From: Melampsora larici-populina 98AG31
Lineage: Eukaryota > Basidiomycota > Pucciniomycetes > Pucciniales > Melampsoraceae
Length of the DNA: 64,000 nucleotides
Direction: 5' to 3'
Assembly: GCF_000204055.1 (NCBI RefSeq)
Contig: NW_006768825.1
Span: forward strand, 200,239 to 264,238
Positions within the stretch are counted from its first letter, which is position 1. Each line of letters opens with the position of its first letter. Shown here in pieces: positions 34,183 through 45,001 of the stretch. The notes beneath the pieces are model-generated. The model did no database searches. It was not told the origin of the DNA and saw only the letters and a program-made list of their open reading frames with translations. A program made the translations under genes and the position numbers.

Positions 34183-37100
34183 CTAGTTGATATGCTTCAA
34201 ACCCAGTTTCTGTCGTAAATAATAAAATTGTTGTCGTCCAAGAGGTTTTGTCAATAAATCCGCCATCATCTCATCCGTAGGTATATGTTTCACAACCAAA
34301 GCCCCTTGCTTAACCACCTCACGTATCCAGTGGTATTGAATTTCAATGTGTTTGGTACGAGCGTGGAAGATAGATTTGGTGGTAAGATGAATGGCCCCCA
34401 TGTTGTCACTACGCAAGACAGTTGGATTAGGATCTTCAAACCCAAAGACCTTCAACATGTTCCGCAACCAGATCAGCTCTTGCCCAGCCTCGGTGATGGC
34501 ACGATATTCGGCCTCGGTAGACGAAAGGGCCACTGTGGGTTGCAATCGTGATTTCCACGAGATGGGTCCACCAGCGAGTTGAAATATAAAACCCGTGGTA
34601 GAACGTCTAGACTCCTTGTCTCCGGCCCAGTCAGAGTCACAGTGAGAGTTGGGAAGATTGAAACTCCTGAGACCATCGATAGTTGTAGGAGCAGCCAATT
34701 CACCGTTATAAGAAATCCCTAAGTTGATAGTTCCGCTGAGATACCGAAAAACATGCAACACAGCGTCCCAATGTTTACGAGCAGGAGCCTTGAGGTGTTG
34801 TGAAAGAACGCCTACCGCATATGAGAGATCAGGGCGTGTGCATTGAGCCAGATACATAAGTGAGCCGACAGCGCTGCTATAATTCAGTCCTTCTGATTGA
34901 AAAGCCTCAGCTTCGTCATCACTAGCACGATACAACTTCAGACCAGCAGGAAACGGTGTGGAGGCCGGCTTGAGATTGGTGACATTGAATCGTTCCAACA
35001 CAGCACGAGCAAGCGCAGATTGCGTAATGGTATAGCAAAGTCGAGATTGTCGTATGATTTGAATTCCAACAACCGTCGTAGCAATCCCAAGATCCTCCAT
35101 TTCCCACTTGCGGCTGATTTCAGTCTTGAAGGTGTCGATGTCGTTGCCGGTGATAGCCAAATCATCCACGTGTACGTAAATGGCGGTAAAAGATGAAGTG
35201 GATTTCAGTGAACGAGTATAGATACAAGGGTCCATGACACACTGAGCAAAGCCAACACTGAGTAAAAACGCAACAACTTCATCATACCAGATTTTGGGTG
35301 ATTGACGTAAACCATAAAGAGACTTCTTTAAATAACACACTTTTCCTTCTTGACCCTTGACAACATAACCTTCGGGCTGATACATATACACATCCTCTTC
35401 AAGGATCCCGTTGAGAAAGGCCGTCACAGCATCCATTTGATGAATATCCCAGGCCTGAGTCGCAGCGATGGCTATGAGAAGACGCAAGGAAGATGGTTTA
35501 CCCGTGGGCGAAAAGGTTTCATGAAAGTCTACACCCTCCTGTTGCATATTACCCATGACAACAAAGCGGGACTTATGTTTAGACACACTTCCATCCACAT
35601 TGAATTTCTTTCGAAATAGCCAAAACCCACGAAGAATGTTGGTGTTAGGCGGAGGATCAACAAGAGTCCAGACACCCTTGGAAAGAAGTGAGTTATACTC
35701 CTTGTCGCACGCCTGACGCCAAAGATCCTTCTCCGCACCACTAAGAGCAGCCTTGATTGATTTAGGAACAGGCACATCTATGGTGGAAGCAGAGAATTCA
35801 TCGGATAAAATGTTGAAAGCCGACACAAAGGATGAATCATCAAATATGACATGACCACCCATACCCTTATAGTTAGTGGGCTCTTTGGCACGAAGAGATC
35901 GACGAGGTGCATCTTGAGGTATGTCAACGATGGGAGTAACAGGTTGCTCGTCCACAGGCTCAACACGTTCAGGAGTAAAAGTAGAGGGAGCCTTATCGAG
36001 TGTCCAGAAATCATCTTCGTCGTCGTCGTGATTGGCGAGAAGTTGAAAGGGATTATGAGACTCGATGGGCAGGCGTTGAACACTATCAGGGTTGGTAACC
36101 AAGGGTACTTGTTGAAGAGACTTATCTTTGAGATATGGAAAAACATCCTCCTGAAAGGTTACATTATGAGACAAGACGATTTTCCGAGAATGAAGATCAA
36201 AAACGAAATAGTTAAAATTATCGTCCTGAAAACCTAATAGTACACCTTCAGAAGTAACCGGAGAGAATTTTCCGAGACGTAGCTCCTTACGAATGAGAAG
36301 GTGGGCCAGACAACCAAACACTCTAAGATGTTGAACGTTAGGCTTGCGAAAATACCACACCTCAAACGGAGTTTTACCCTGAGGTAAAGCAGAAGTAATA
36401 GTTCGGTTCGTTATGAACACCGCCGTGGAACAAGCTTCATACCAGAAATTCAAAGGGACACCTGATTGTATCATCATAGATCTAGCTCGACCCGTGATTG
36501 TTTGATTCCCTCTCTCCGAAACCCCATTTTGTTCGGGAGTATAAGCAGCAGTTAGATGAAGTACAATACCCGTATCTTCACAGTACTTTTGCATGATTGA
36601 GTTCACAAATTCACTACCTTGATCCATAGTAAATTGGATAAGTTTGCAACCAGTTTGACGCTCAACCAGGGTGATGTATTTGATGAAAACGTTGAAAACA
36701 GACTCCTTGGATTTATTGCAAAGTGGAAAAATATGACGAAAAGAGGAAAAATCGTCCGTGAACAAAATATAGTAAGACTCATTGTGTAACCCTAAAATGC
36801 GATTGATACCACTAAGGTCGACATGAACATTCTGAAGAAAAGATGTAGAACGTGGTCGAGTGCCAGAGAATGGAAGCTTCTTAGCTTTGGACTGAATACA
36901 CACTGGACATGATTTAACAATGGAAGGAGAGTCACATAATCCTTCTGCACTTTCCATCTTAACCATCTCATTGAGGTAACGGTAGCCTACATGACCTAAG
37001 CGTTGGTGTTGAAGTTGACAAGAGTGAGAATGTTGATCATGTGGTTGATTAGAAATGATAGAACTCACAGGTTCAAGTGATAAGAGCATGAGATTTCCGG

Positions 37101-38904
37101 AAAAGGCACCATTAAAAATAGCACATTGACCCATAACCAAACTAAAACAATCAGGATCATTTGAGTTGATGAGAGTGACCACGCCCTTCTTGAGCAAAGC
37201 ACCACCAGCAATGAGATTACGGCTGAGTTCAGGTACATATAAACAGTCCGCCAAAGTGAAAACAGTTCCGTCACCAGCACGAAGTTTCACAGATCCAGTG
37301 GAGTGGACGGCTAAAGATGCATCACCACCAGCAAGTCGAAGGCGTTTGTTAGTGTCTTCAAGCGGTTTCACAGTGGAAGCATCGAATAACTTGATGTCAT
37401 TGAACATGTGATGAGAGGCGCCTGTGTCGTTCAGAGCCCAAATACCCTCAGTGGGAGTAACAGAAGAAGCTACAGCGAAGTCCACCAACTCAGAGCCTTG
37501 AGCAGAAGGAGATTGATCAATAACATCGGTATTAAGATTGTAGACGAAATCAGGTTGTACTGGAAACACGACGTCAGGATTGACAGGGGCGTGGATGAAA
37601 GCAGCCGAGACGTCAACAACAGGTTGTACAACATTGACCGGAGTAGGAGCAGGTTGACTGGTGACAGGCTGAAAGTCGATAAAAAATGTCATAGCATGAT
37701 TAGCAGAAGCCAAGGGAGGTCGAACCAATTTGACACCTCTGACATTGCTAGTTGATTCAGAGTGATGAGCTTGTTGATTTTGGTTGAAGTTACGACGCTT
37801 GAATTTCTTCTTATTTTCATCTTGTCTCGTCATCCACTCATCTCGCTTAGCAAAATTGACAGGTCGTTTAAAACATTGTTCGGGACTGTGTGGATTTTGG
37901 AAAGTATTACCTACACAACGATCGACAGTGCATTTGACCATGTTACTGGGTTGAGCAGAATATTGAGTAGCATGATGAGATTGCTTGAATTGACCAGCAT
38001 GATGAGATTGCTTAAGAAAATGAGAAGAGGAAATTAAAGGTTGTTCTTCTTCACAGTCGAGTAATTCTTGTTTGACTTCTTCAAGAGTGAGAGGTTTGAT
38101 GATACGATAAATAACAGTGATAGTAACTTCATACCCGGGCTTTAGACTTTGAATGAGAGTCCTAGCGGCTTGAGAGTCAGACATATCTCCTTTGAACTTC
38201 TCATATTCACGATATAACGTAGAGAACTTGTCGATATGGGTCTTCAAACTGTCGGACTCGAGTTGAACCAAGTTCTGCAAAGCGACTTCGAGATGTTTGA
38301 GCTTAGCTTCCGAAATGCGAGCATGATAAGTTTTGAAATGAGACCACAAAACGAAAGGATCATAGTTGATAGTTAATTCTTTAGTGATAGGATCCTTCTT
38401 AGTCAACTTGTCTCTAGCTCTTTCGCCGTTAACTCCATCACATTTATTGAGGATCCAAGTGGAAATTAGAAACTTCACTTTCTTATGCTTGTCTTCGGAG
38501 AGCGATTCATCTTTATAATCTTTCACATCTAGATAGGACTCATAGCCCACGGATTCAATAGCTTCATGAACAAGCAAGTTCCAATGATTGAAGTTATCAT
38601 CTGTGAGATCGTTCTTGATAACGTGCTTGCTGAGAGCAGTAGTGGTTCGATGGACGAAGAGTTGGAGAGGAGTAAACGATGCGTCGGTGGCATTAACATC
38701 ACCGGTAAGATCAGCAGACATTCTGGGCGATAAGATAGATGGTAAGACCAAAGATCGTAATCCAGAGAAACTTTTGACAGTCGAAGAGGAGGAATTAGAA
38801 TCCGAGTTAGAGTTTTCAGATTCCGAATCGGTTGAAATAGGATTGCCGTTGATAGACTCGGTGTCGGTCTCAGCGATATGATTATCGTCCTCTTCTGATT
38901 GCAT
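34183..38904 (-). CDS. Copia gag-pol polyprotein, 1573 aa, intact
   Basis: A single uninterrupted frame starts 57 bp inside the 5' LTR and stops 22 bp before the 3' LTR. Order of domains: acidic Ser-rich N-terminus, UBN2/Copia-type gag (about 100-290), Cys/His-containing segment, aspartic protease ALNDTGASHH (Asp at about 491), GAG-pre-integrase zinc finger (HQRLGH...CPVC), integrase core with Asp in HVDLSG, Asp in MDQGSEF (about 755) and Glu in NGVSERGNQ (about 795), reverse transcriptase with VDAVTAFLNG-type and YVHVDDLAITG (about 1246) motifs, and RNase H with DSDWAGD and KHIEIQYH (about 1520). This is the Copia order (integrase before RT). All catalytic residues I could check are present, so the element may be autonomous. 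Confidence 0.96.
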   Translation of the reverse strand: MQSEEDDNHIAETDTESINGNPISTDSESENSNSDSNSSSSTVKSFSGLRSLVLPSILSPRMSADLTGDVNATDASFTPLQLFVHRTTTALSKHVIKNDLTDDNFNHWNLLVHEAIESVGYESYLDVKDYKDESLSEDKHKKVKFLISTWILNKCDGVNGERARDKLTKKDPITKELTINYDPFVLWSHFKTYHARISEAKLKHLEVALQNLVQLESDSLKTHIDKFSTLYREYEKFKGDMSDSQAARTLIQSLKPGYEVTITVIYRIIKPLTLEEVKQELLDCEEEQPLISSSHFLKQSHHAGQFKQSHHATQYSAQPSNMVKCTVDRCVGNTFQNPHSPEQCFKRPVNFAKRDEWMTRQDENKKKFKRRNFNQNQQAHHSESTSNVRGVKLVRPPLASANHAMTFFIDFQPVTSQPAPTPVNVVQPVVDVSAAFIHAPVNPDVVFPVQPDFVYNLNTDVIDQSPSAQGSELVDFAVASSVTPTEGIWALNDTGASHHMFNDIKLFDASTVKPLEDTNKRLRLAGGDASLAVHSTGSVKLRAGDGTVFTLADCLYVPELSRNLIAGGALLKKGVVTLINSNDPDCFSLVMGQCAIFNGAFSGNLMLLSLEPVSSIISNQPHDQHSHSCQLQHQRLGHVGYRYLNEMVKMESAEGLCDSPSIVKSCPVCIQSKAKKLPFSGTRPRSTSFLQNVHVDLSGINRILGLHNESYYILFTDDFSSFRHIFPLCNKSKESVFNVFIKYITLVERQTGCKLIQFTMDQGSEFVNSIMQKYCEDTGIVLHLTAAYTPEQNGVSERGNQTITGRARSMMIQSGVPLNFWYEACSTAVFITNRTITSALPQGKTPFEVWYFRKPNVQHLRVFGCLAHLLIRKELRLGKFSPVTSEGVLLGFQDDNFNYFVFDLHSRKIVLSHNVTFQEDVFPYLKDKSLQQVPLVTNPDSVQRLPIESHNPFQLLANHDDDEDDFWTLDKAPSTFTPERVEPVDEQPVTPIVDIPQDAPRRSLRAKEPTNYKGMGGHVIFDDSSFVSAFNILSDEFSASTIDVPVPKSIKAALSGAEKDLWRQACDKEYNSLLSKGVWTLVDPPPNTNILRGFWLFRKKFNVDGSVSKHKSRFVVMGNMQQEGVDFHETFSPTGKPSSLRLLIAIAATQAWDIHQMDAVTAFLNGILEEDVYMYQPEGYVVKGQEGKVCYLKKSLYGLRQSPKIWYDEVVAFLLSVGFAQCVMDPCIYTRSLKSTSSFTAIYVHVDDLAITGNDIDTFKTEISRKWEMEDLGIATTVVGIQIIRQSRLCYTITQSALARAVLERFNVTNLKPASTPFPAGLKLYRASDDEAEAFQSEGLNYSSAVGSLMYLAQCTRPDLSYAVGVLSQHLKAPARKHWDAVLHVFRYLSGTINLGISYNGELAAPTTIDGLRSFNLPNSHCDSDWAGDKESRRSTTGFIFQLAGGPISWKSRLQPTVALSSTEAEYRAITEAGQELIWLRNMLKVFGFEDPNPTVLRSDNMGAIHLTTKSIFHARTKHIEIQYHWIREVVKQGALVVKHIPTDEMMADLLTKPLGRQQFYYLRQKLGLKHIN

Positions 38905-38947
38905 AAAAGTAGGTCGTCGATGAAATGAAGAGTTGATATAAAAATCA

Positions 38948-38961
38948 GACTCCCGCTACCA
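38948..38961 (-). promoter_or_regulatory. Primer-binding site of nested Copia element
   Basis: Directly inside the 5' LTR the minus strand reads TGGTAGCGGGAGTC. TGG pairs with a tRNA CCA end, and the first eight bases TGGTAGCG match the 3' end of initiator tRNA-Met, the usual Copia/Ty1 primer; bases 9-10 differ from yeast. Confidence 0.65.
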
Positions 38962-39847
38962 TGTAAAGAATGGAACTGATATGCTCGAAATAGCGTATTG
39001 GCGTTGCCGGTAAATATGTGTACCTGGGGTAATCAGGTCAAGGTAAGTAACGGCAACAGGCCAACTAAAAGCTACTAAGAGCTGCTCAGCAAGAGACAAA
39101 CCTGGGGTAATCAGGTCAAGGTAAGTAACGGCAACAGGCCAACTAAAAGCTACTAAGAGCTGCTCAGCAAGAGACAAACCTGTGCAAAGCAACAGGTATC
39201 ACGGTACGGATTAAAAAGATAAAGATGAGTAAAAGGTCGTAAAAGATTCTTTTCGATAAGACTAAACTAAGCATACCTGGGGTAATCAGGTCAAGGTAAG
39301 TAACGGCAACAGGCCAACTAAAAGCTACTAAGAGCTGCTCAGCAAGAGACAAACCTGCAGCCACACAATCAATCAGTAAAAGAGAAAAGAAATAGAAAGA
39401 GAACAAAAACAAACCTGTGCAAAGCAACAGGTATCACGGTACGGATTAAAAAGATAAAGATGAGTAAAAGGTCGTAAACTAAATAAGGTGATGGAAACGA
39501 GACTAATGTTAGACGTATAGTTGATTATGGATGTACGTAGTAAAATCACTTACAGATTCTTTTCGATAAGGGAAAAGAATCTGGGTGAAGAGAGAGAGCT
39601 ACTTTTAAGGCTAACACAAACAAGACCAACACAAAAATGAAATAATAAGAAACAAAAACAATCATCAAGTCACACACGACTTATTCCCGAAAGAAAACAA
39701 TAAACACCCTAATTAGACCCAACACGGTAAACACCTGACTCATACCACCTAGATCCGTACTCAATTTCATGGAACTTCATTAACCGGAAGTCCTTGACCA
39801 ACATAACCAAAAGAGGACACACTTGAACATACTGAAATACCACAACA
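38962..39847 (-). repeat. 5' LTR of nested Copia element (886 bp)
   Basis: Carries the same internal 78-bp and about 66-bp duplications as the other LTR; one mismatch seen between the two. It should hold the promoter for the gag-pol transcript on the minus strand. Confidence 0.95.
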
Positions 39848-39875
39848 GTAGCATCCTTGGAGGATGTTGTTTGAG

Positions 39876-39999
39876 GCTACTCGGCGATGTTGAGATGGTG
39901 TACTGGGTCGGAGTGGTTCCTTCGAATAGTTGATATTGCTACTCGGCGATGTTGAGGTGGTGTAGTGGGTCGGAGTGGTTCCTTCGAATAGTTGATATA
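39876..39999. repeat. Tandem repeat, two 62-bp copies, in the hAT right arm
   Basis: Units starting GCTACTCGGCGATGTTGAG occur at 39876 and 39938 and continue through GGTTCCTTCGAATAGTTGAT. They lie just outside the Copia insertion, in what was the 5' region of the hAT transposase. Confidence 0.75.
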
Positions 40000-40079
40000 T
40001 GTTTAGAGAGGAGAGGTGGTGAGAGGGCAGAGGGTGTGGTGGTGTAGTACAATAGGTCAACTGAATGGTTGCTATTGGT

Positions 40080-40362
40080 ACGAGGGGGTGTTTTGGGGCG
40101 CTATGTGGCGCTCTAGGGCGCCCTGTCGCTATGCGCTCTAAGGCACTAGGGCGACATGTAGCACTGCGAAAATTCGCTATACGGTGCGCGGGCGAAAACC
40201 GCTATATGTCTTAGGGTTTGACCCTAGCTATAGTGCGGGCGAAAAACCACTATGTGAAAAAGGGCCTAGCGCGGGCGGTGCGTGCGCTCCGCTACCGCAC
40301 CACCCGCGCTACGGAGCACACGCACCACCCGCGCTATCTCGGGCGGAGCGCCGGTGGTGTTG
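40080..40362. repeat. GC-rich subterminal repeat region of the hAT element
   Basis: Dense GCGCTAT, GGGCG, GCGCTCCGC and CACCCGCGCTA words in both orientations stand out from AT-rich surroundings and match the style of the other end at 29061-29220. Apparent frames across it are not genes. Confidence 0.65.
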
Positions 40363-40369
40363 CATCTAC
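40363..40369. repeat. Right target-site duplication of hAT element (CATCTAC)
   Basis: Identical to 29054-29060. Confidence 0.75.
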
Positions 40370-41620
40370 TTACCAAGTTTTTCCAAAAATAGTCGCCAAA
40401 CTAAAAGATCTATGGCATTTTTATAACATGACCCGAACAATGTATGGATCATTCAATTTCAGGTGGACCTTATTTAGTAGCCTTGGAATAAAGTCCATTG
40501 TCAGTGTCTCATGGGTATGAATTGTATTTCTTTTGCCTGTTGATTTCTTCTATGACTGCTACAGACTCAGTGTAAGGGTATACCGTACAGTTAGCCATCA
40601 TTAGTTATGGGTTAGGGGTTTAGTCATTCAAAGTGTAGTCATCTAGTTGCCCTGGCTCCCAAGTTACTTTTCTCCTTAAGGAGATTCTCCTATTTGGAGC
40701 CAGGTAAGCACATCATCCTATAATTAATTTCTTATACTCTTGTTTTGTGGATTCTTTGTTAGTTGGTAGCTCATTAGAAAGAGATTCTCCTACTGGGAGC
40801 CAGCTGTTTGAAAATATAGAGATGTTTTATTGGTGATTCTGAGCTTTTGAGATGCACCAATATCCTTAGTGAAGGTTCTCTCATTGGAACCTTACAATCT
40901 TTTCACCAATACCCTTAAAACAACAACCTTTTTTTTCTTTTTCATAGTCTCAACCTTGAATTTCCAAAAAATTGCTGTACACCCTGTTCCAATTGAATCC
41001 TATTAGACTCTACCTGTCAATCCTGCCATGCTGTATTCCTGTTCTGCTCTTGAATGTCAGATTGGCATAATCTCCCCAAGAACTACTCTGACAATCCAGC
41101 TTTCCTACGCCAATCTTGTTTAAATCAACAAACCAATCAGCCAACAACTAGACATCACTGCTGCCAGCTCTGCGTTACAACTGGAAGCCGGAAGCTCCTA
41201 AGATGCTAGTATCAGAATAACATGAACAGTCATCCAGAAAAGCTATGGTTACCCTGCCATCAACCAGTGATCAGCCTGTACGGCAAACTCCGTGTCTACC
41301 ATCCTCAATTCCTGTCAATGTTTCCATGACCAGCTAAAAGGGGATTGTTCAATGATTTTTCAAATGTCTGTTATACAAGGAAGATACACCAAGCAAACCA
41401 GTGGACTTACACACTACTCCGCAACCACCAGGAGCTTTTGTTTTTACTCCGAAGCCAAAAGAACCACAACCAATGGCAGAGCCGTCATAACCAGCTGCAA
41501 ACACAGCCCCCAATCGCAGGTCACTGGCAGGCCAGTGCATCCCAGCAACCTGAGAATGTTTTTAATCTGTTTTGAATCAGATATCAAATGGATATCACCC
41601 ACAAATTGAGAAGTTATTGA
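40370..41620. other. Decayed AT-rich stretch, no supported gene
   Basis: Only chance frames (up to 105 codons, 41292-41609). Diverged copies of GAGATTCTCCTA.TGGGAGCCAG occur near 40680 and 40781. Confidence 0.4.
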
Positions 41621-41790
41621 GATATTACCAAATTGAGATGATGTCATACAGCTTCATAAATCTGTACACAACTGCTCCTGTTTTTCCCCACCATGAATAT
41701 ATAGTCTACCAACCTTTATGATGTAAATTGACTGAGTTATTGAGGCTTGAAAAAAAATCACGGGACAAAAATACTATTTTTGTACTTTAC
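41621..41790 (+). repeat. Repeat copy, inverted relative to 44695-44863
   Basis: Shares AATTGAGATGATGTCATACAG, GATGTAAATTGACTGAGTTA and AATACTATTTTTGT with the complement of 44695-44863, at high similarity across about 170 bp. Confidence 0.75.
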
Positions 41791-43849
41791 TTGAGATTCA
41801 AATCTCAAATCTCTTCTAGCTTGATCAATATACATACAAATTAAATTTTGTTATGTTAAAAAGTTGATGTTATGGTCAAGTACATCACAAGAAGGCAAGA
41901 GGTGTGTTGAACGAGTGAAGTTAGAGGGTTGGTTTCAAGGAGCTGGTAAGATCTGGAATGTAATCAACAGATTGGGATAAGGGAGGTAGTGATGTGTACG
42001 GAAAAGGTTATGAGGTGATTGAGAATCTAGATGCTTTGGGATTACCTGTTTCATTTCTCTCTCTTAACTTGTGTGCGCAGTTTGCCAATTTGGGTTAGTT
42101 CATACATTGTAGAACTTATAACCCAACATGGGTTATACAGAGCGTGAAGGGGATAATCTACTATAAAAGAGACTAGTAGAAGATGTCTAAAGACTGCCCT
42201 CCTAAAACAGGACAATCAGAAAGGGGAACTCTGTTGAATTGAGTACTGACAAGGCACCCGAGAAATATATGTTTTAAAGGATCAAAAGTACACAGATTTC
42301 ATCTCAAAAGCACAATTTTGTTTACTCTCAGCACTGCTATAGTGTTATTCCAATATGATAACCAAGAAAATAAAGCAATATCTTTTTGATATCATTCCCA
42401 ATAAGTCTTTTTGACTATAACACTAAAGTGAATTTCGCTTTATAGCTGTAACAAAAGGTGTATTTAAGTGACCAGGTACTATTAAGATAAGTTTATGATG
42501 ATAAACAAAATGACAAAGTTGTAAATAATAAAGAAAAAGGGGAAAAACAATCCCAAAATCATTCTAGAGTATATATAATCATGTGTTACAACTCCTACAA
42601 TGGTCAACAACCTCAAAAACCAATCAATTTTGACCAAAAACCCCTAAAAACCATATGATAATGCAATGTAATGACTTTCTTACTAATGTATGATGTAATT
42701 TACACAGCCAAAAGTGATGAATGGCGTAGTTGAATGACGTACAGCACTTCTTATGATGAATACAGGTGTTTTTTTCCTTGTAAACTAGCTGAAAACCTAT
42801 TTTTGAGATTACAAATTTTTGCAAATGATTTTCAATTTTGGATTACTAAAGTGAATCTTGTAGAGCTCGTGATACTGATCAATAATTGGCACCATATCAG
42901 GTGTTTCTGATGAGTGATGGATGAGTTATTGAGTTGTGAAGTTAAGGTTTTTGTATGTAAATGTTGTCACATGTATGCATGTAAGTGTAAAATTTGAAGT
43001 TCACACCAGTTTCATATTTCTCTTATGATGTTTGTTACACACCTCTTTTACTAATGATTTAAAGTTTTCAAATTATGTAATCACCTCTTCTGCGTTGAAT
43101 GAGCCATCTACCATCCTATTCTGACGTCATTTGACACATGTAATAATCTGAAAACCTCCATTTTTGACAAAGTTCACACCTTTTCACCCCTTTACACAGC
43201 TGTTACTCCTTCTTACTTGCTCATGTTATATCACATCATCATCTATAACCTTAAAAATCCCGGAAAATCCTCTTGGCACCCTTAAATATTATTAATACCA
43301 CTGTTACATATGTAAATTACCTGTAAACCCTTGTTTACCAACTCAGAAAAAGTACCATTTTCTTAATAACTTTCATGTCTCCTTATCAGCCATCAAGATT
43401 AAAGTTGTTGCTGAATAACACAATGCTTTTCTTTCATATTTCAACCTCACAAAACCCATAAAACCAATATTAATACCCTAAAAACCATTTCCAAGCCTGT
43501 ATACCTACACTTTTGAATTCTTCTTACGTTTCTCTTTTCTTTCTTTTTGTAACATATTTGTGAATAAATTATAATGATTTCAATGAGTGTTGTAAAATAA
43601 GATGACCTCATCATGACCCAATGAACAATACATAAGCCTGAAGGAGCTTCAATTGGTCAAAATGCTCCATTTTGAATTTTCTTCACTGCTAAACTTGTCT
43701 GGTAAACTTGGTAAACTACTAATGATATTTTTTTTGATTGATCCCATAAATCAATCACCACAACGTCTGTCTAGTTTTTTCTCTACGACTTTCTCTCCAA
43801 AGTCTTCCACTTATACCTGCCCACTCTCAAGCTCTGAGTTTGTTCCTCA
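41791..43849. other. Very AT-rich stretch without genes
   Basis: No supported gene. A small palindrome ATAACCCAACATGGGTTAT lies near 42118-42136. It lies inside the pair of inverted copies at 41.6 and 44.8 kb and may be the interior of an old element. Confidence 0.45.
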
Positions 43850-44325
43850 CCGTTAGGAACATGATAACTCAGAGTAAGTCAGTTTCTTGCCTAAACTCTT
43901 TCTCTTGACTCTTATGTTACTCCCCAATATTTGTAGTCCTTCAGCTGTTTTAACCTTCTCTGCTTCAGGTGAGGGTGTTGATACCTCGACCTCCTTTTTT
44001 GTTGTTTAGTCACTTGAGTCTTTGAGCTCACAGTCTTACCTGTCTGACCAGGTAAATATTTTACTCTACATTAGTTGATACATTTTGATAGTTTCTTGTT
44101 TTTGTTTTCTTGATAAATCAATAGACAATTAGGAACATGATAACTCAGATCCTTCCGCTGTTTTAACCTGCTCTGCTGCAGGTAAGGGTTTTGATACCTC
44201 CACCTCCTTTTTTGTTGGTTAGTCACTTGAGGCTCTGAGCTCACAGTCTTACCTGTCTGTTCAGATAAGGGCATCAATACCTCCGCCTCCTTTTTGGTTG
44301 TTTAGTCAATTGAGTCTCTATGGGC
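43850..44325. repeat. Direct repeat array, two and a half diverged copies
   Basis: TAGGAACATGATAACTCAGA occurs at about 43853 and 44130. A following block (GATACCTC.ACCTCCTTTTTTGTTG, then GAGCTCACAGTCTTACCTGTCTG) occurs at about 43979 and 44190, with a third partial copy from about 44275. Confidence 0.7.
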
Positions 44326-44694
44326 AGTATTTCTATATGTAATTGCTGGTTGTATACAGAGGTTTGATTTTCTGAAGTTCTTTGCTGTTGAGGCAGATTG
44401 TGAGAAAATGAGTGAGAAAATGAATGGCATTTTTTCCCAAATTCATTGATATACATGTAAATGGTATTCTCCAAAAACATCTTCTATGAATTTCACCATA
44501 TACTTCCGGAATCCCCAAATCATAGAAAAACATGCCTGCTCATGTACAATCTGCAATTACATGTGGAAATATGTCTTGTAAAGGATGGCTGTAGGAGACA
44601 AAAATGTGGAGAATCATGTTGCAGAAAAGAATATTCAATCAAGATCATATGTTCATTGATAGAGTTTCAAAACTACCCTGATTTTAGTCTTGCA

Positions 44695-44863
44695 TATAGC
44701 ACAAAAATAGTATTTTTTATCGGTGTTTTTTTTCAAACCTCAATAACTCAGTCAATTTACATCACAAAGTTTAATAGATTATATATTCTTGGCGGGGAAA
44801 CACTGGAAAAGTTTTGCACAGATTTATGCCGCTGTATGACATCATCTCAATTTTGGTGGTATG
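44695..44863 (-). repeat. Repeat copy, inverted relative to 41621-41790
   Basis: Complementary partner of the 41.6-kb copy. The pair could be the long inverted ends of one element of about 3.2 kb, or two independent insertions of one family. Confidence 0.75.
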
Positions 44864-45001
44864 AAATATCTTGTCAGTAACTGACCCATAACATCTTGAA
44901 AGCAGACATATGTTATTTTGAAAACAGATTGAAAACATGTTGAAAACATTTTGAAGACATGAGGCACACTGGCTTGTCAGTGAACAGTAGTTGAGTCTTG
45001 A

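Larger units (their letters stand above)
33275..39847 (-). mobile_element. Full-length Ty1/Copia retrotransposon nested in the hAT element
   Basis: Two 886-bp LTRs enclose a single 1573-codon gag-pol frame. The whole is flanked by the 5-bp target duplication GTAGC (33270-33274 and 39848-39852). The LTRs begin TG and end CA. I found one mismatch between them (A at about 33854, C at the matching place near 39536), so the insertion is recent. The element is inserted in the 5' leader or promoter of the hAT transposase in the same orientation. Confidence 0.97.
29061..40362 (-). mobile_element. hAT-type DNA transposon, interrupted by a nested Copia element
   Basis: The left end CAACACCACCG (29061) and the right end CGGTGGTGTTG (ending 40362) are inverted repeats. 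Each is flanked by the 7-bp direct repeat CATCTAC (29054-29060 and 40363-40369); hAT elements normally make 8-bp duplications, so one base may be lost or blurred. Both subterminal regions (about 29061-29220 and 40080-40362) are unusually GC-rich and share GCGCTAT and GCGGAGCG words in both orientations, as hAT subterminal repeats do. Between them lies a complete hAT transposase gene. Without the 6.58-kb Copia insertion and its duplicated 5 bp, the element is about 4.7 kb. Confidence 0.8.

Noticed and set aside
38956..39427. Same repeated frames in the second LTR
   Set aside because: LTR sequence, not a gene.
40184..40520. Frames of 80-100 codons in the GC-rich block
   Set aside because: Subterminal repeat region of the hAT element; no coding signature.
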